In this document: piece after piece, positions 52,948 through 63,596 of the stretch
How the letters are laid out: each line of letters starts with the position of its first letter
Position numbering within the stretch: position 1 is the first letter of the stretch
Assembly (NCBI RefSeq): GCF_000143415.4
Contig: NW_003314316.1
Location: 1-64,000, forward strand
From: Selaginella moellendorffii
Lineage: Eukaryota; Streptophyta; Lycopodiopsida; Selaginellales; Selaginellaceae
Reading direction: 5' to 3'
DNA length: 64,000 nt
Notes under the pieces: generated by a model
Told to the model about the DNA's origin: nothing
The model's database searches: none
Seen by the model: only the letters and a program-made list of their open reading frames with translations
Program-made: the position numbers and the translations under genes

Positions 52948-54310
52948 CTAAAAGAAGCCATCATGGCTGGGATTTGCCTTGGCCTTGTCCTTGAGAGTCA
53001 TGGCCCAGACAGCTTTTGGAGCAATCCCTTTGTTGTCATCCTTCACAACTTCGTATCCCATGTGTCCCGCAAACATGAAAGCCTCGTAAGTTTTCCCGTT
53101 GTCGTCCACCTTGACATCCAGCGTGAGGTAGCCGGGAGCAATGTTGCTGTCGTCGATGAACGGATACTCAAGCTCCACAGCTTTGTCCCCGGAGAAGAGA
53201 TCCCGGTAACTCTTTTGATCGCCACGCCACTTTCCATCGCTGTCAAAAACACAGAAGGAAGAGATCCAGCCGGAGATGTATGTCGGCCCCGATCCTCCTC
53301 CCAAGTGGTGACAAATTCTGTTCCAAAAGTCCGTGTCAACGTTGCCTTTGCTGCTCTCCACCAACTGGGCAGTGATTTTCTTGAGCATGACACGCCACTT
53401 CTGGCACTCGCTCCCATACTTGTCCAGTTCGTCGATCCTCCGATCGATTTCTTCCCAATCCTCGGTGGTTCCCAGGAGAGTCACGTATGGAATCCCGCAC
53501 AAAAGTTGGAACCTGGATAGAAACAAGCCCTTAGCTTCAAAGATTTAACTACAGCGAGAGACAAACCTGGAGAACACATAGCGTACCATTGACAGCAACG
53601 CAAACAAAAAGAAGTACGCAGAGTGGACACAATAGAATGACAGTGAGAGGTGATTAAACTCTATCACGTCGTTTTTCACGCAGACAAGAACGGAAAAGAA
53701 AACAAGGGAAAAAAAGAAGGAAAACTCACACACACACAGAGCAAAACCATAGCTAGAACCAAGAGGGTGAATCAACTTACTTGTATTCGAAGTAGCTCTT
53801 GAAGGTTGCCATGAGAACCACACTGCCCACCACCACATCGTTCTTGGTTGTAGTCGAGAAGCTCGGCAAGATCCAGTCGCAGACCTTCCCGTCCCTGATA
53901 TTCTTCTTGAGCTCCACGCTCATCTCCCTCGCCAGGAGCCCATAGTCGGCGCTGTGGAGCGCGGCCGCCTGGGACACAACCAGCTCCTTCTTGCCCTGGT
54001 GATCCACAAAGATGGATCGCAGCGCCTCGGCATTGCCATTGACGAAGAATCCAAACTGGATGGCGATGGCGAGCCACACATCGTCGGGGCGAATTACCAG
54101 ATTGTGGTGAGAGCTGTAAGCTTTGATTGCGCTTGCGACGAAGCCATTCTTCTGTGGATGAAAGGCACTCGCGTCGACGCTAGTGCCTTGCAACACCTGG
54201 TAGCAGCCCTCCTGCCGGAAATCCTTGAATCCCTCCAGGAAATGGCCGCGGCCTGGCGGAGATTGCTTCACCTGCGCCGGATCCTTGTCGCAAACCCTAA
54301 ATGTCACCAT
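52948..54310 (-). CDS. DUF4419-domain protein, two exons
   Basis: Exons 54310-53781 and 53512-52948 join in phase to 364 aa; the intron is 268 bp, long for this window. The first ATG is at 54310; an open frame extends to a GTG at 54367. The core reads SHHNLVIRPDDVWLAIAIQF, GFFVNGNAEALRSIFVDHQG, WILPSFSTTTKNDVVVGSVV, CGIPYVTLLGTTEDWEEIDR and ISGWISSFCVFDSDGKWRGD, which match the DUF4419 family found in plants and fungi. No catalytic function is established for the family. The protein is soluble with no signal peptide or membrane span. Two decayed relatives lie at 50.6-51.3 kb and about 54.9 kb. Confidence 0.85.
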
Positions 54311-54559
54311 TCTCTCTTCTCCCTCCCTCGCTAGCAATCCACACTGTTTAAATTGATGGACCTTCACCCACGTGGCAAGGATTACATGTTAAATTTCTAT
54401 TGGCCAGAACGATATTAAAACTCAAGTCCAACGAAGAAGAAGCACGAGGAGCGAAAAAGTCGAGTCGATTGATCACCCGCTCCAAGAAGAAAAACCATGC
54501 CTAAAGCCCATATTTACAGTTGGCAAAGTGGTGTTATTATCCTGCTTCTATTATCCCGG

Positions 54560-55000
54560 TTAACGCTGCACTTGAAAGAATGCCAAAAACAATTTGGCAG
54601 CTTGTCATAACACGGGCACACGCACAAAAAGAAAACTTTGAAATATGTCTAGGCTCGCCACGCTGGTGCGTCAACTGTCTCTCGATTCCAAGAAAAAGGA
54701 AGGATTTGCTACAGTTTTGGACGACTGCAGGTTTCAATGGTATGGTGTCAATGGGAAAATTTGCGACGAAATAGTGTTTGTGGAGGTGTCCGTGCGTGGT
54801 GAGTTCATGTATATATGGTGGCAATATCAAGGCATGACCAGAAGGAACGATTCGTTCAAAGTCACAGCCTGTATGAATTAGCCAGAGTCACTGATCAATA
54901 GAAACTGAAAAACTGAGCTTTCCACGAGCTGAAAGAAGCCATGGCTGGGCTTTGCCTTGGCCTTGTCCTCTACAGTTCTTCCCCTGTCGTGGCATGCTAA
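54560..55000 (-). pseudogene. DUF4419 3'-flank and terminal-exon remnant
   Basis: TTTCCACGAGCTGAAAGAAG and GGCTGGGCTTTGCCTTGGCC near 54920-54960 match the 3' end of the DUF4419 gene and the 50.7-kb copy. The preceding 54600-54780 stretch matches 50330-50480. Only the last codons and flank remain. Confidence 0.6.
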
Positions 55001-55327
55001 ATTTCTGGACGATTGCTGGTAGCATTGCCATACCATATAGTGACATAAAAAAAAAGTACAAAATCAACTTAATAGCTAAATGAAATCCCAAGAAGAAAGA
55101 CCATGTGAAAGGAATAGAGATTGAGGTGAAATGTGGCCCAAAGGGTCATCCCTCAAAAGTTTGAGAAGAGCCGATATCTAACATGTTGAAACATTCACAG
55201 ATAAATGCTTCCTTGGCCAAAGATTAAAACCTATACACAGAAGATGCAGCTTTTCTTGTCGAAACCTTTAGGTTTAGGAAAAAAATTCTGAAATACCTGA
55301 TACATAAATAATTTGCTACGTGTTAGT

Positions 55328-55590
55328 AATGTTTGGTTTGCTTAATCCTATTTATTAATCCTATTGATCAAATAAAAGTTTATAATTAAATTTTTTTTAT
55401 AATTTATAAACACAAGATTACATATCAACCATTAAATGGTAGAATATATTAGAAAGTGTTTAAGCAAATTAATAAATTATAAACCTGTTTATACATTATA
55501 TAGATAAAATTAATCTAAATAGATTAAATAGTAGAATATCCTAAAATATCTAAATATATTCTAAATATTTGCTTAAGCAAACCAAAAATT
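55328..55590. mobile_element. MITE-like element with terminal inverted repeats
   Basis: TTTGGTTTGCTTAA at about 55330 and its inverse TTAAGCAAACCAAA at about 55574-55587 bound about 260 bp of AT-rich, non-coding DNA. The interior shares long stretches (ACACAAGATTACATATCAAC, CATTAAATGGTAGAATAT) with 62740-62890. Short size, inverted ends and multiple copies fit a MITE. The superfamily is not assignable. Confidence 0.65.
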
Positions 55591-55689
55591 TAAAGGGTTT
55601 TGCCATTTACACACTTACACATTTGAAGTATTCCACAAACGTTCTTGACGCACTTAATCAGCGGTGCACTGTAGCTGTGGTATGTCCCT

Positions 55690-55965
55690 CTACCCTTTAT
55701 CGTTCTGTGGCCCGATCGGACACTTGGGGTGTCGAAGAACAAAGAACTTGTCTCTAGAGCAATATCGCAAGTTCGGAAGGTCTACAAGGACACTCAACTT
55801 GTGATAATTATAATAATCCCCCTCGCACATTGCAACCAGAGTCCTCGAGTTGGGGTAGTAATAAGGATATATGCAACTCCTGAGGAAGCCACCACAGTCT
55901 TCAATTGTAATTGGTCCTGCGAAAGCGACTGAACTAAAGGAAAACAAGAGAGGAAAGTACCTCAT
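55690..55965 (-). CDS. Small Cys-containing secreted-type protein, hypothetical
   Basis: A 91-aa frame from ATG 55965. The start MRYFPLLFSFSSVAFAGPIT resembles a short signal peptide, with five cysteines afterwards (EDCGGFLRSC, AMCEGDYY, RYCSRDKF, PKCPIG). The spacing SC...LVAMC....YY..SVLVDL has a faint likeness to cyanovirin-N-type (CVNH) lectin repeats, but the match is too weak to assign. The start could also be within a spliced gene. Confidence 0.35.
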   Translation of the reverse strand: MRYFPLLFSFSSVAFAGPITIEDCGGFLRSCIYPYYYPNSRTLVAMCEGDYYNYHKLSVLVDLPNLRYCSRDKFFVLRHPKCPIGPQNDKG

Positions 55966-55999
55966 TGTTTTTCATTTCCACAGTTATATATGAGGATTG

Positions 56000-57600
56000 G
56001 AGTGAATCGGTTTTGACTGTGAAGATCTCATCTTGGTCACTGTGCACTTGCCAAATATGATGGATTTCCATAACAGGCTACCGTTCCACTTCTGTGTACG
56101 TGTACAATGAACAGAAACCATCGAGGCTAGATTCTTGGCCTGTTGTGTGCGCTTGGAAACAATTGGCCAATCGCAGAACACACAAAGCTACTTGTTTTTA
56201 CTCACCTTTGAGCAGTGTCCTGCTTCACGCTAAAGCGCTAGACGATCGAATCCACTGTTCCACGGCGGAGTTTTCCAAAGCAAGAAGTGCACTCCCGGAC
56301 GCTGGCTTTGCTGCTGTTCCCGCTGTGTTGTGGTTAGAAGCCTCTCTTTCTCTCTCCCGCGCGATAATGCGGCGTCGAGAGCTCCCGAATTCCCCAAGCA
56401 CTAGCATCGATTGCTCGGCGCCATGCTGCGACACCAACGGGACGCACCACCGCTGGATCATCTGCCCAAAAAGGCACGGAAGTTGCTCTGGAATGGCCCT
56501 GAGAAATCCGCCGGGTCACCATGATGGATAGATCGATCTCCTCCACCGCCGCGAATGGCCGGGGCTCTTGCATGTGCTCCATCACCAGGCACACAATCTT
56601 AGCGCGCTGCCTCCCGAAAGCCCAGCCTATCGCCGCAGCGCTTTAACTCCGGTCCGAAACTTTTACCGGCCCAATTTTTGCTCTCTCGGTACTGCTTGAA
56701 GAGGTTGTGGCGAGCCAAAGCGTTTCGCTTCTTGTCTTCCTTTTTCTTGTCCAGTCCTCTTTACGTCCCCTTAGCACTTGGCCAACACATTCTTTCTAGA
56801 AATCCTGTAAACGGGTATCATCAATCGATGAAATTGTTATGTGCGAGACTGGCCGTCAGTGGTTAGGGTGGGAAGCCTGTGGTTGTCAAGGCGAGGAATG
56901 GAGCTGGGACGAAACTCTGGGAAGAACTGTGAGAGAGGTGCCAGGCGTGCATGGTCTCGTCTGGATTGCATTTATGAGAGCTATGGGGACGTCCATGCTA
57001 GATCAATCATACTGATTGTTTTAGCGCTTTGGCGACCTGGGCGATAATCATGAAAGAGCGTACACAAATCCATATGTTTAGGGTAGATTCGCTGGCTACA
57101 AGGTGGCGCTGAGGGCTTTGGCATTTTCAGTCTTTCGCGGCCAGCGGAAGAATCATTGTCCCTGCACCTTCGATCCAGGTTAGCACCATTCTCCAATCTG
57201 TGCAGTTTTTGCTTTGGAGATGTGGGAGTGGATTTTGGTTCAGGGGTTGGAGTCACCTTGGGAGCCATGGGAGGTAGCTCCTGACGGGTTCTCTTGGAGG
57301 GATTGACACGAGCCTTCCACGAGTCCGTTTTTCCTAGAGGCCCAACCGCCACCCTAAGAAGGAAGTTGAGAGTTAAAAGAGCAGTGGTGCATAGGAGTGA
57401 TGAGGGCCAAACTGCGGCCGGGGAGGAGTTGGCTGAAATGAAGGGCCCGGGATGGAGAAAGGAGAGAAACTGAATCCAAAGAAAGCAGAGAAGAAAGTGG
57501 GTTTCAAAGGCGAGGGGACCTTGGATGGGCAGGAACAAGGACAATCGGACATATCTAGTGAGAAGAATGCAGAGAGAATGCTAGAGGCATGGAGAAACGG
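56000..57600. other. GC-richer unassigned stretch with short ORFs
   Basis: Open frames at 56225-56594 (minus) and 56981-57544 (minus) overlap each other or lack recognisable motifs. I cannot tell whether an unrecognised spliced gene is present near 56.2-56.6 kb, where several minus frames stay open with possible splice sites. Confidence 0.3.
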
Positions 57601-57689
57601 TCACGATCGGGTGAGGAGGAGGAAGCCTTGCAGGATATTTAAGGGACTGTGATGCCAGAGGAGTTGAAGCAACTACTGCCAAGATTTCC

Positions 57690-57875
57690 TCATGTTTTCT
57701 GACGGCCTATCGCATATGGAGGCAAGCGAGAGAACGGGTAGAAGGCATCATATTATCTGGAGCCAGGCTCTCCAACGTCAACAAGAGCATCTGAGGAGCG
57801 AGGTACAGGAGTTGCTTGCACAAGGACTCATCGAAAACAACTTGTGGTCATTTGTAGCTCCAGTATTGCTTGCCA
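57690..57875 (+). mobile_element. Ty3/gypsy reverse-transcriptase fragment
   Basis: LQRQQEHLRSEVQELLAQGL followed by IENNLWSFVAPVLLAM is the region just before the first RT motif of Ty3/gypsy polymerases (residues ...ELLEKGLI.PS.SPWGAPVLFV...). It stops exactly at the copia LTR at 57876. Confidence 0.7.
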
Positions 57876-57985
57876 TGATGGAACAGGTGTAAAGGAATAG
57901 TACTTGACATATATTGGTACAGCACTTCTCTATATACACATCCTAGTTCCTTTGGTTGCACCTTGATCTCTCCTTGGTTCCAACA
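57876..57985 (-). repeat. copia 3' LTR
   Basis: 110 bp with TG...CA ends as read on the minus strand; unusually short for an LTR. The paired sequence is at 62195-62283. Confidence 0.85.
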
Positions 57986-58077
57986 CTCCCCCTCGATCTG
58001 ATGTCTTTTAATCAGATTGCTGCTCCCCCTGTGAAACCAGTCCAAGTTGTTGTCGTAGTCATTCAAACTGTCGGACT

Positions 58078-58524
58078 TCAATTGTAGTCTTTGTGAGCAG
58101 ATCTGCAGTCATCTTTATTGTGGGGATGTATCTCAGCCTGACTTCTTCTCTCTTGATCCACTCCCTGATAAAGTAATGAAACATCTTTGTTTCTCCCATG
58201 ATGCACTGGGTTCACGATGGACTGAAGACATACTGTGTTGTCATTGTAGATATTCAGTGGTACTTGCATCTCAAAACTGATATCTTGGAGCAAGCGTCGA
58301 ATCCATAAAGATTCCTTAACAGCTTCCATAACCGCATTGTACTTTGCTTCACAAGTAGCCAATGCCACCATCCTTTGTTTCTGGCTATGCCATGACACAA
58401 CTGCATTAGAGAATTTGAACATGTACCCAGTTGTTGATCTCCTATCATCCAGATCACCAGCAAGATCAGCATCTACCATTCCATATGGTATAAGTGCACT
58501 GAATCCAATTTCTCCTCCAGCCAT
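58078..58524 (-). pseudogene. copia RNase H domain
   Basis: DADLAGDLDDRRSTTGYMFK, SWHSQKQRMVALATCEAKYN and ESLWIRRLL are the conserved copia RNase H motifs. Separated from the RT part by frame changes. Confidence 0.85.
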
Positions 58525-58567
58525 CCCCTTGTACTCGAGATAAAGTGATGAAATTTGTCGTATGTAG

Positions 58568-59480
58568 TTAAAGATTTGCTCTATTGCATTGTCTCTTTCT
58601 GGGATTTTGCATGAACTGGCACACTTTGGAAATAGCTGCTGCTATATCTGGTTTGCTTGATGTGGCTAAATACATCAATGCTCCAACCACATTTTGATAT
58701 GGTAGCTTAGCCATCTCCTTCTTCTCCCCCTCGGAACGTGGTTGATCCACTTTGGAGAGCTTGTTGAATTGGAGTGCTAGAGTTGGAACTAGACGGGCAG
58801 TAAAGAAACCACCATATTCCTTAATAAGATTTGAGATATACTTATATTGATGGGCTTATCACGCACAATTTGTAAGCCTAAGCAAAAGGAAATTTTACCA
58901 AGATCTGTCATTCGAAGTTGTTTGGAGAGTAGTTCTTTAAGCCATTTAAGATTTGTTGTCTTTCCGGCCATGATGAGATCGTCAACATAAATACACATGA
59001 GAATAAGCAAGCCATCACAAAAACAATAATATAGATTCCAATCTGCTCCTGCACAAGAGAAACCAAGAGTTACAAAAAACTTGTGCAAAGTATTATACCA
59101 GAATTGTTTTAATCCATAAATGGACCACTGGAGTTTACAAATATAATGCTCCTTCCCTTGGATCTCAAAACCTGGAGGTTGCTATATATACACTGGTTCT
59201 TCCAGCTTGCTATTGACAAATGCATTCTTAATGTCCATTTGCTCAATCTCAAGTCTAAGTGATTAGCAATTGCAAGAACAAAACGAATAGAAGCTATTTT
59301 AACTATGGGTGAAAAAATCTCACTATAATTGGTTCTTGCTCGTTATGTGTATCCTTTTGCAACTAACCTTGCTTTGTACTGATCACCTATCTCCTTATAT
59401 TTTATCTTGTGAACACACTTACACTGTATGATTGAAGCCTTGCAAGGAACCTCATGTGGTGAAATGAGTGTCCAGGAACC
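58568..59480 (-). pseudogene. copia reverse transcriptase region
   Basis: Contains the catalytic YVDD box (MCIYVDDLIMAG) and FCLGLQIVRD; the remainder is split over frames with internal stops. Confidence 0.85.
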
Positions 59481-59976
59481 ATTCTCTAATTGAGCATGAT
59501 ATTCATCCTGCATTGCTTGTCACCAATGGAAACATTGCAGTCCAGAGAGTGCTTCTTCTAAGTTTGTTAGCTCATGAATTGCTTGTGCTGCTTGTGCATA
59601 ATAATGTATAATGTGGGATGTAGGTTTCCAAGGTCTGAGAGAGTGTTGGAGCATCCAGAGATTCACCATGCTCTGGCTCTGATAAGCCACTACTCTCTAG
59701 ATTTGCATGAGCAATATCCAACTCATTAGAATTCTAAAGCAAAGTACCTCATTTTGAGATTTTAGAGTCATTATCATCTATAGCTGGAGACAAAACTTCT
59801 TGAGATGGCAGTGAATCCTCAGGTGGTGGTTCAAGGGTAGTGGCAGTGGTGGTTCCAGAGGTAGTGGTGGTTCTGCTGGAGAAGTCTCTGGAGTTGATAA
59901 CCCTCATTATTGTTATTTCTATGTCCTTTGGTTAGAACTGAATGTAAGAAATACCTGGTGTCTTTCTTATTGCTGA

Positions 59977-60458
59977 CTAACGAGGCAGAGTACGCTGGTA
60001 CATCTTCTCGAAAGAAAACAGTATGCCTTTAGTATTCTCATTGTAGCCAAGCATCATGCATCTTGTTGAACGATCTTCCCATTTATTTCGTCTTTCCTCA
60101 GCTGAAATGTATACATATCCTACACATCCAAACACACGTAAATATGTAATAGATGGTTTTAAACCTGTCCAAATTTCATATGGTGTTTTGTCCAGATTGC
60201 TTTTGTAGGAAGAATATTTTGCACATGAACTGTAGTATTCACAGCCTTGGCCCAAAAGAATACTGAAACATTGAATGCCTTAAGAATTGATCTGGCCGCA
60301 TCAAGGACTGTTAACATCTTCCACTCCACAACCCCGTTTTGACTATATTCATATTGTGTAGAGATTTGGAAGAAGATACCATGTGATGCAAGGATCGTCC
60401 GGAATTCTCGTGAGAGAAGCTCCTGTCTTCCATTGACTCTAAGTGTGTGGATTGTCAT
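59977..60458 (-). pseudogene. copia integrase core and C-terminal part
   Basis: Two overlapping frames carry FQISTQYEYSQNGVVEWKML (the PQQNGVAER-type motif) and TPYEIWTGLKPSITYLRVFG, both standard for copia integrases. Confidence 0.85.
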
Positions 60459-60801
60459 CCCACATTTATTTTCTGACTCTCGAATCCATTCCAGAAACTT
60501 ACAAGGGTGATGCTCCCCAAATAATATTTTTACCTCAAGTTGACACTTTCTTTGGAAGTGTTTTCTTTTTCATCTTAGCTTGAAGACATACCTCACATGT
60601 GTCTGAACTTGTGTGCTTCAAGTCTGGCACTCCAAATACTAGCTCAGGGATTTCCTTCACTCGTTAAAAGCTTGCGTGGCCTAGCTGAAGATGCCATAGT
60701 TGTAAATATGAGTTTTTAGAAAAGGAGATAGAATGCACACTTGGAATGTCTAGTGAAAGGAAATAAAGGCCATTCAAGGCCATTGCCTAAGCAATTCGTG
60801 T

Positions 60802-61089
60802 TCAATGAAGAATAAAATCTGCTGCAGTGCAATGAAAGAATGTGTACACTCCTTGCTCTACGAGTTTCGAGACAGACAGAAGGTGTCTTGCTAGCTTCAG
60901 CACATATAAAACGTTAGCAACCTCAAGTTGAAGACATGAAAAATAAACTGTGCAATATACAATTATTTGTAAAGCTTCACCACCTGCTATGCTAATTGAC
61001 ATATCAAATTTCCTATAGCTTATCTGTCTGAAGAACATCTTATTTGAAGTCATGTGATGCATTGCTCCACTATCTTGCAGCCAACTCAT
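60802..61089 (-). pseudogene. copia aspartic protease / pre-integrase region
   Basis: WLQDSGAMHHMTSNKMFF holds the DSGA active-site motif, followed by VLYVLKLARHLLSVSKLVEQ, the usual linker to integrase. Confidence 0.8.
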
Positions 61090-62285
61090 ACTCTGACATT
61101 TCCCACTTTGAGCATAATTTGAAAATACGAAAGATGAGTCCTTGAAAAATGAATACCATTAAGATTGTCCTCTTCCTCATGTGCTGCTAATTTTGCAATC
61201 GGCCCCTTTCATTTGCAATCCTTTTGACAGAGACAATCCATTGCAAAATGCCCAAAACCACAGCATTCATTGCAACGAACACTCCCATACTTTTGTCATG
61301 CTTGTTCCACCGAGTTGCATTCACTTGAAAATTTTCGTCACTTGAAAGAATTTCTTCCAGTCATCTGAGCTGCCATCGCCACCATTTCCTCATCCTTGGA
61401 CTCTCCAACATCCTTGTCTTGAAAGACCTTGTTCAAGCTGGCATAATGGTGGATGTTAGCGATCACTTGATCCAATCCTAGACAAAGATAATTATTTGGA
61501 GTTCCATCTTGGCTTTCTAGTACTTCTCATTCAGTCTGAGTATCATGAGAGCACCAGTCGCATTGGAAAATTTAGATCTCATATTCTGCAACTTATCCCT
61601 AAGAGCTGTCATCCGATCTATGTAATCCTGAGCCTTCTCATGCGGACCTTGGTGGCAGTTCACCATCTCTTGGAAGATGCTCATCTCTATCACCCAAGAC
61701 TACTCACAATAAAATTGTTGGAGAGTTTTCCAAGCTACAGCTGCTGTTTGAGAATTTTTCACCTTCAAGATATCCTCTGAATGCACTTGCTCCATCAGCA
61801 TCACTTTTGCAGTGACATCATTCTGTTTGAAATCATCATGCCATCACTGATATGCTTGTCTTTGCTCCATAGACATTTGAGCAACTTCTTCTGGAGGGAG
61901 AAGAATTGGCACCTATTCACGCCTTGTGACTACTCCCAATACCTTCTTCTTGGAGAACTTGGCTTCCATGATGGAAAACCATCGAAATGCATTATCATGA
62001 GAAAGAAGAAGCTTCCCTTCCTCCTTTCCCTTCCCCATCTCAACCTAAGCCCTTACTGTCTAGCCTATTCTTGCAAATCCACACCACTTCTCTGCACTGC
62101 TTCTATGGTTCATGCCACAAATCATTGTACACCACTAATGGATTGGAAAAACCAGAGCCCTAGAAAAGAGAATCTTTTGATCCCTCTGATACCATGATGG
62201 AACAGGTGTAAAGGAATAGTACTTGACATATATTGGTACAGCACTTCTCACCTTATATACACACCCTTTGATCTCTCCTTGAAGT

Positions 62286-62590
62286 CACTTGAATGTTCTT
62301 CCCAACTCATTATTGAGAAAGTTCAAAAAGCCACCAAGTTTTTTTTTTATGTGGCAGGGGTAGTGTATTCTCAGCTAGAGTTGCGGCAACAACAACGCAA
62401 TCCAAACATTTCCACTGGAAGGGCATGCACAAAGACATACGAACGTAGATAGTGCATTGTCTCGTCTGTCAACAAATTGAGACAGTTTGTGGGTCTCCCT
62501 TCAATCTAGCCCAAGGATGCAACCTTTGTTATCGTTGTCAACATTTTCAGCAGAGAAGGTTGCAAACAAATTTACAGTATGTATGAGAAG
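62286..62590 (+). mobile_element. Ty3/gypsy integrase N-terminal fragment
   Basis: FHWKGMHKDIRT, a stop, then IVHCLVCQQIETVC is the zinc-binding HHCC start of a gypsy integrase. With the RT fragment on the other side of the copia element it indicates one gypsy element, now lacking its RT and RNase H interior. Confidence 0.65.
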
Positions 62591-62599
62591 GTTACACTC

Positions 62600-63080
62600 T
62601 TTAGTAAATAATATAATATTTTTTATTTTTAAAAATAAAATAATTTGCTGTGTGTTGCATGTAGTTTTGTAATCGTAATGTTATTTTTATTATTAATCCA
62701 ATGAAAGTTATAATTATAAACATGTTTATAATTTATAAACACAAGATTATTCTTATTGCATATCAACCATTAAATGGTAGAATAAAAATGAGTATACTAG
62801 AAAGTGTTTAAGAAAGTTTATAAATTATAAATGCAAGATTAATTTAAATGAATAACAACCATTAGATGGTAGAATATCCTAGAATATCTAAGCATATTTT
62901 AGGTATATTCACTACCATCCCACTACTTTAAGAAACCAAAAATTCATTGCTTAAGCAAAACCTGAATGGTAGTGAATATGCCTAAAATATGTTTAATATT
63001 CTAGGATATTAACGGGTGTTATTTAGTTAGATTAATCTAAACTTTCTTAACACATTCTAGTATATTTTTGGTTTGTTTAA
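62600..63080. repeat. AT-rich MITE-related repeats, partly foldback
   Basis: Shares its interior with the element at 55328-55590. TATTTTAGGTATATTCACTACC (62896-62918 region) is matched in inverse by GGTAGTGAATATGCCTAAAATA about 50 bp further on, so this stretch can fold into a hairpin. TTGGTTTGTTTAAGTAAGC at about 63069 resembles the terminal repeat. Confidence 0.6.
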
Positions 63081-63126
63081 GTAAGCCTACAGGGGGACTG
63101 GGATGATAGTAGATATACCTAGAATA

Positions 63127-63596
63127 TGTCAGGAATCCCTCAATTCTTGCTACATTCCTGACTTTTGCCGGATTCCTGACCTGCAGACCACATTCCTAAC
63201 TCTCGAGACACTTCCCTATCCCTAACTCTCGAGACACTTCCCTATTCCTGACTCTCTGATTTCTGAGTCTTGAGCCACATTCCTGATGATGATGTGGCAC
63301 TTATTCGACCTCAACTATATTTAGGCCATCCTCGATCCAAGAGTGGTGGAGCTTTATCAACCTATAGTATATATAGGTTAGCCTTGTTCCATTTCTCTAC
63401 AATCTGAATCAACACCAGTCAAAGGCCTCTTCTTTCTTTCCACTAGCTTTTCTCTTTGTCTTTTGCATTTTCCAGTCTTGATCTTGTTGGGGGTCTTGAC
63501 AATTTGATTCAGATTGTGTTTTTTGCTTTTGCTTTAGCTCGTTTCGATTGTTTGATTGCCTTTTTCTTTTTCCCCCCTTTTTCTTTCTTCTTGCCG
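63127..63596 (+). mobile_element. Probable 5' LTR/leader of a gypsy-type element
   Basis: Begins TGTCAGGAATCCC and contains repeated ATTCCTGAC/TCTCGAGACACTTCCCTA words and a TATATATAGG TATA-like box at 63366-63377, directly upstream of a gag frame. The second LTR is outside the window, so the borders are unproven. Confidence 0.45.

Larger units (their letters stand above)
57876..62285 (-). mobile_element. Degenerate Ty1/copia retrotransposon with about 110-bp LTRs
   Basis: Minus-strand element. The 3' LTR (57876-57985) has TGTTGG...CCATCA ends and is preceded by a polypurine tract (CGAGGGGGAG, 57986-57996). The 5' LTR (62195 to about 62283) shares TGATGGAACAGGTGTAAAGG but has an internal deletion and a lost outer end. 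The primer-binding site TGGTATCAGAGG (62194-62183) is complementary to initiator-Met tRNA, classic for copia. In order are a gag-like region, protease (WLQDSGAMHHMTSNKMFF), integrase (60.5-59.98 kb), reverse transcriptase with YVDDLIMAG, and RNase H (DADLAGDLDDRRSTTGYMF). Frames are broken in several places, so it is non-autonomous now. Confidence 0.92.

Noticed and set aside
56225-56594. Overlapping minus frames that might form a spliced gene
   Set aside because: Several frames are open and splice sites are possible, but no motif fixes the frame, so no CDS is called.
56981-57544. 187-codon minus ORF
   Set aside because: No recognisable domain, low-complexity Pro/Ser sequence, and it adjoins gypsy debris; not enough to call a gene.
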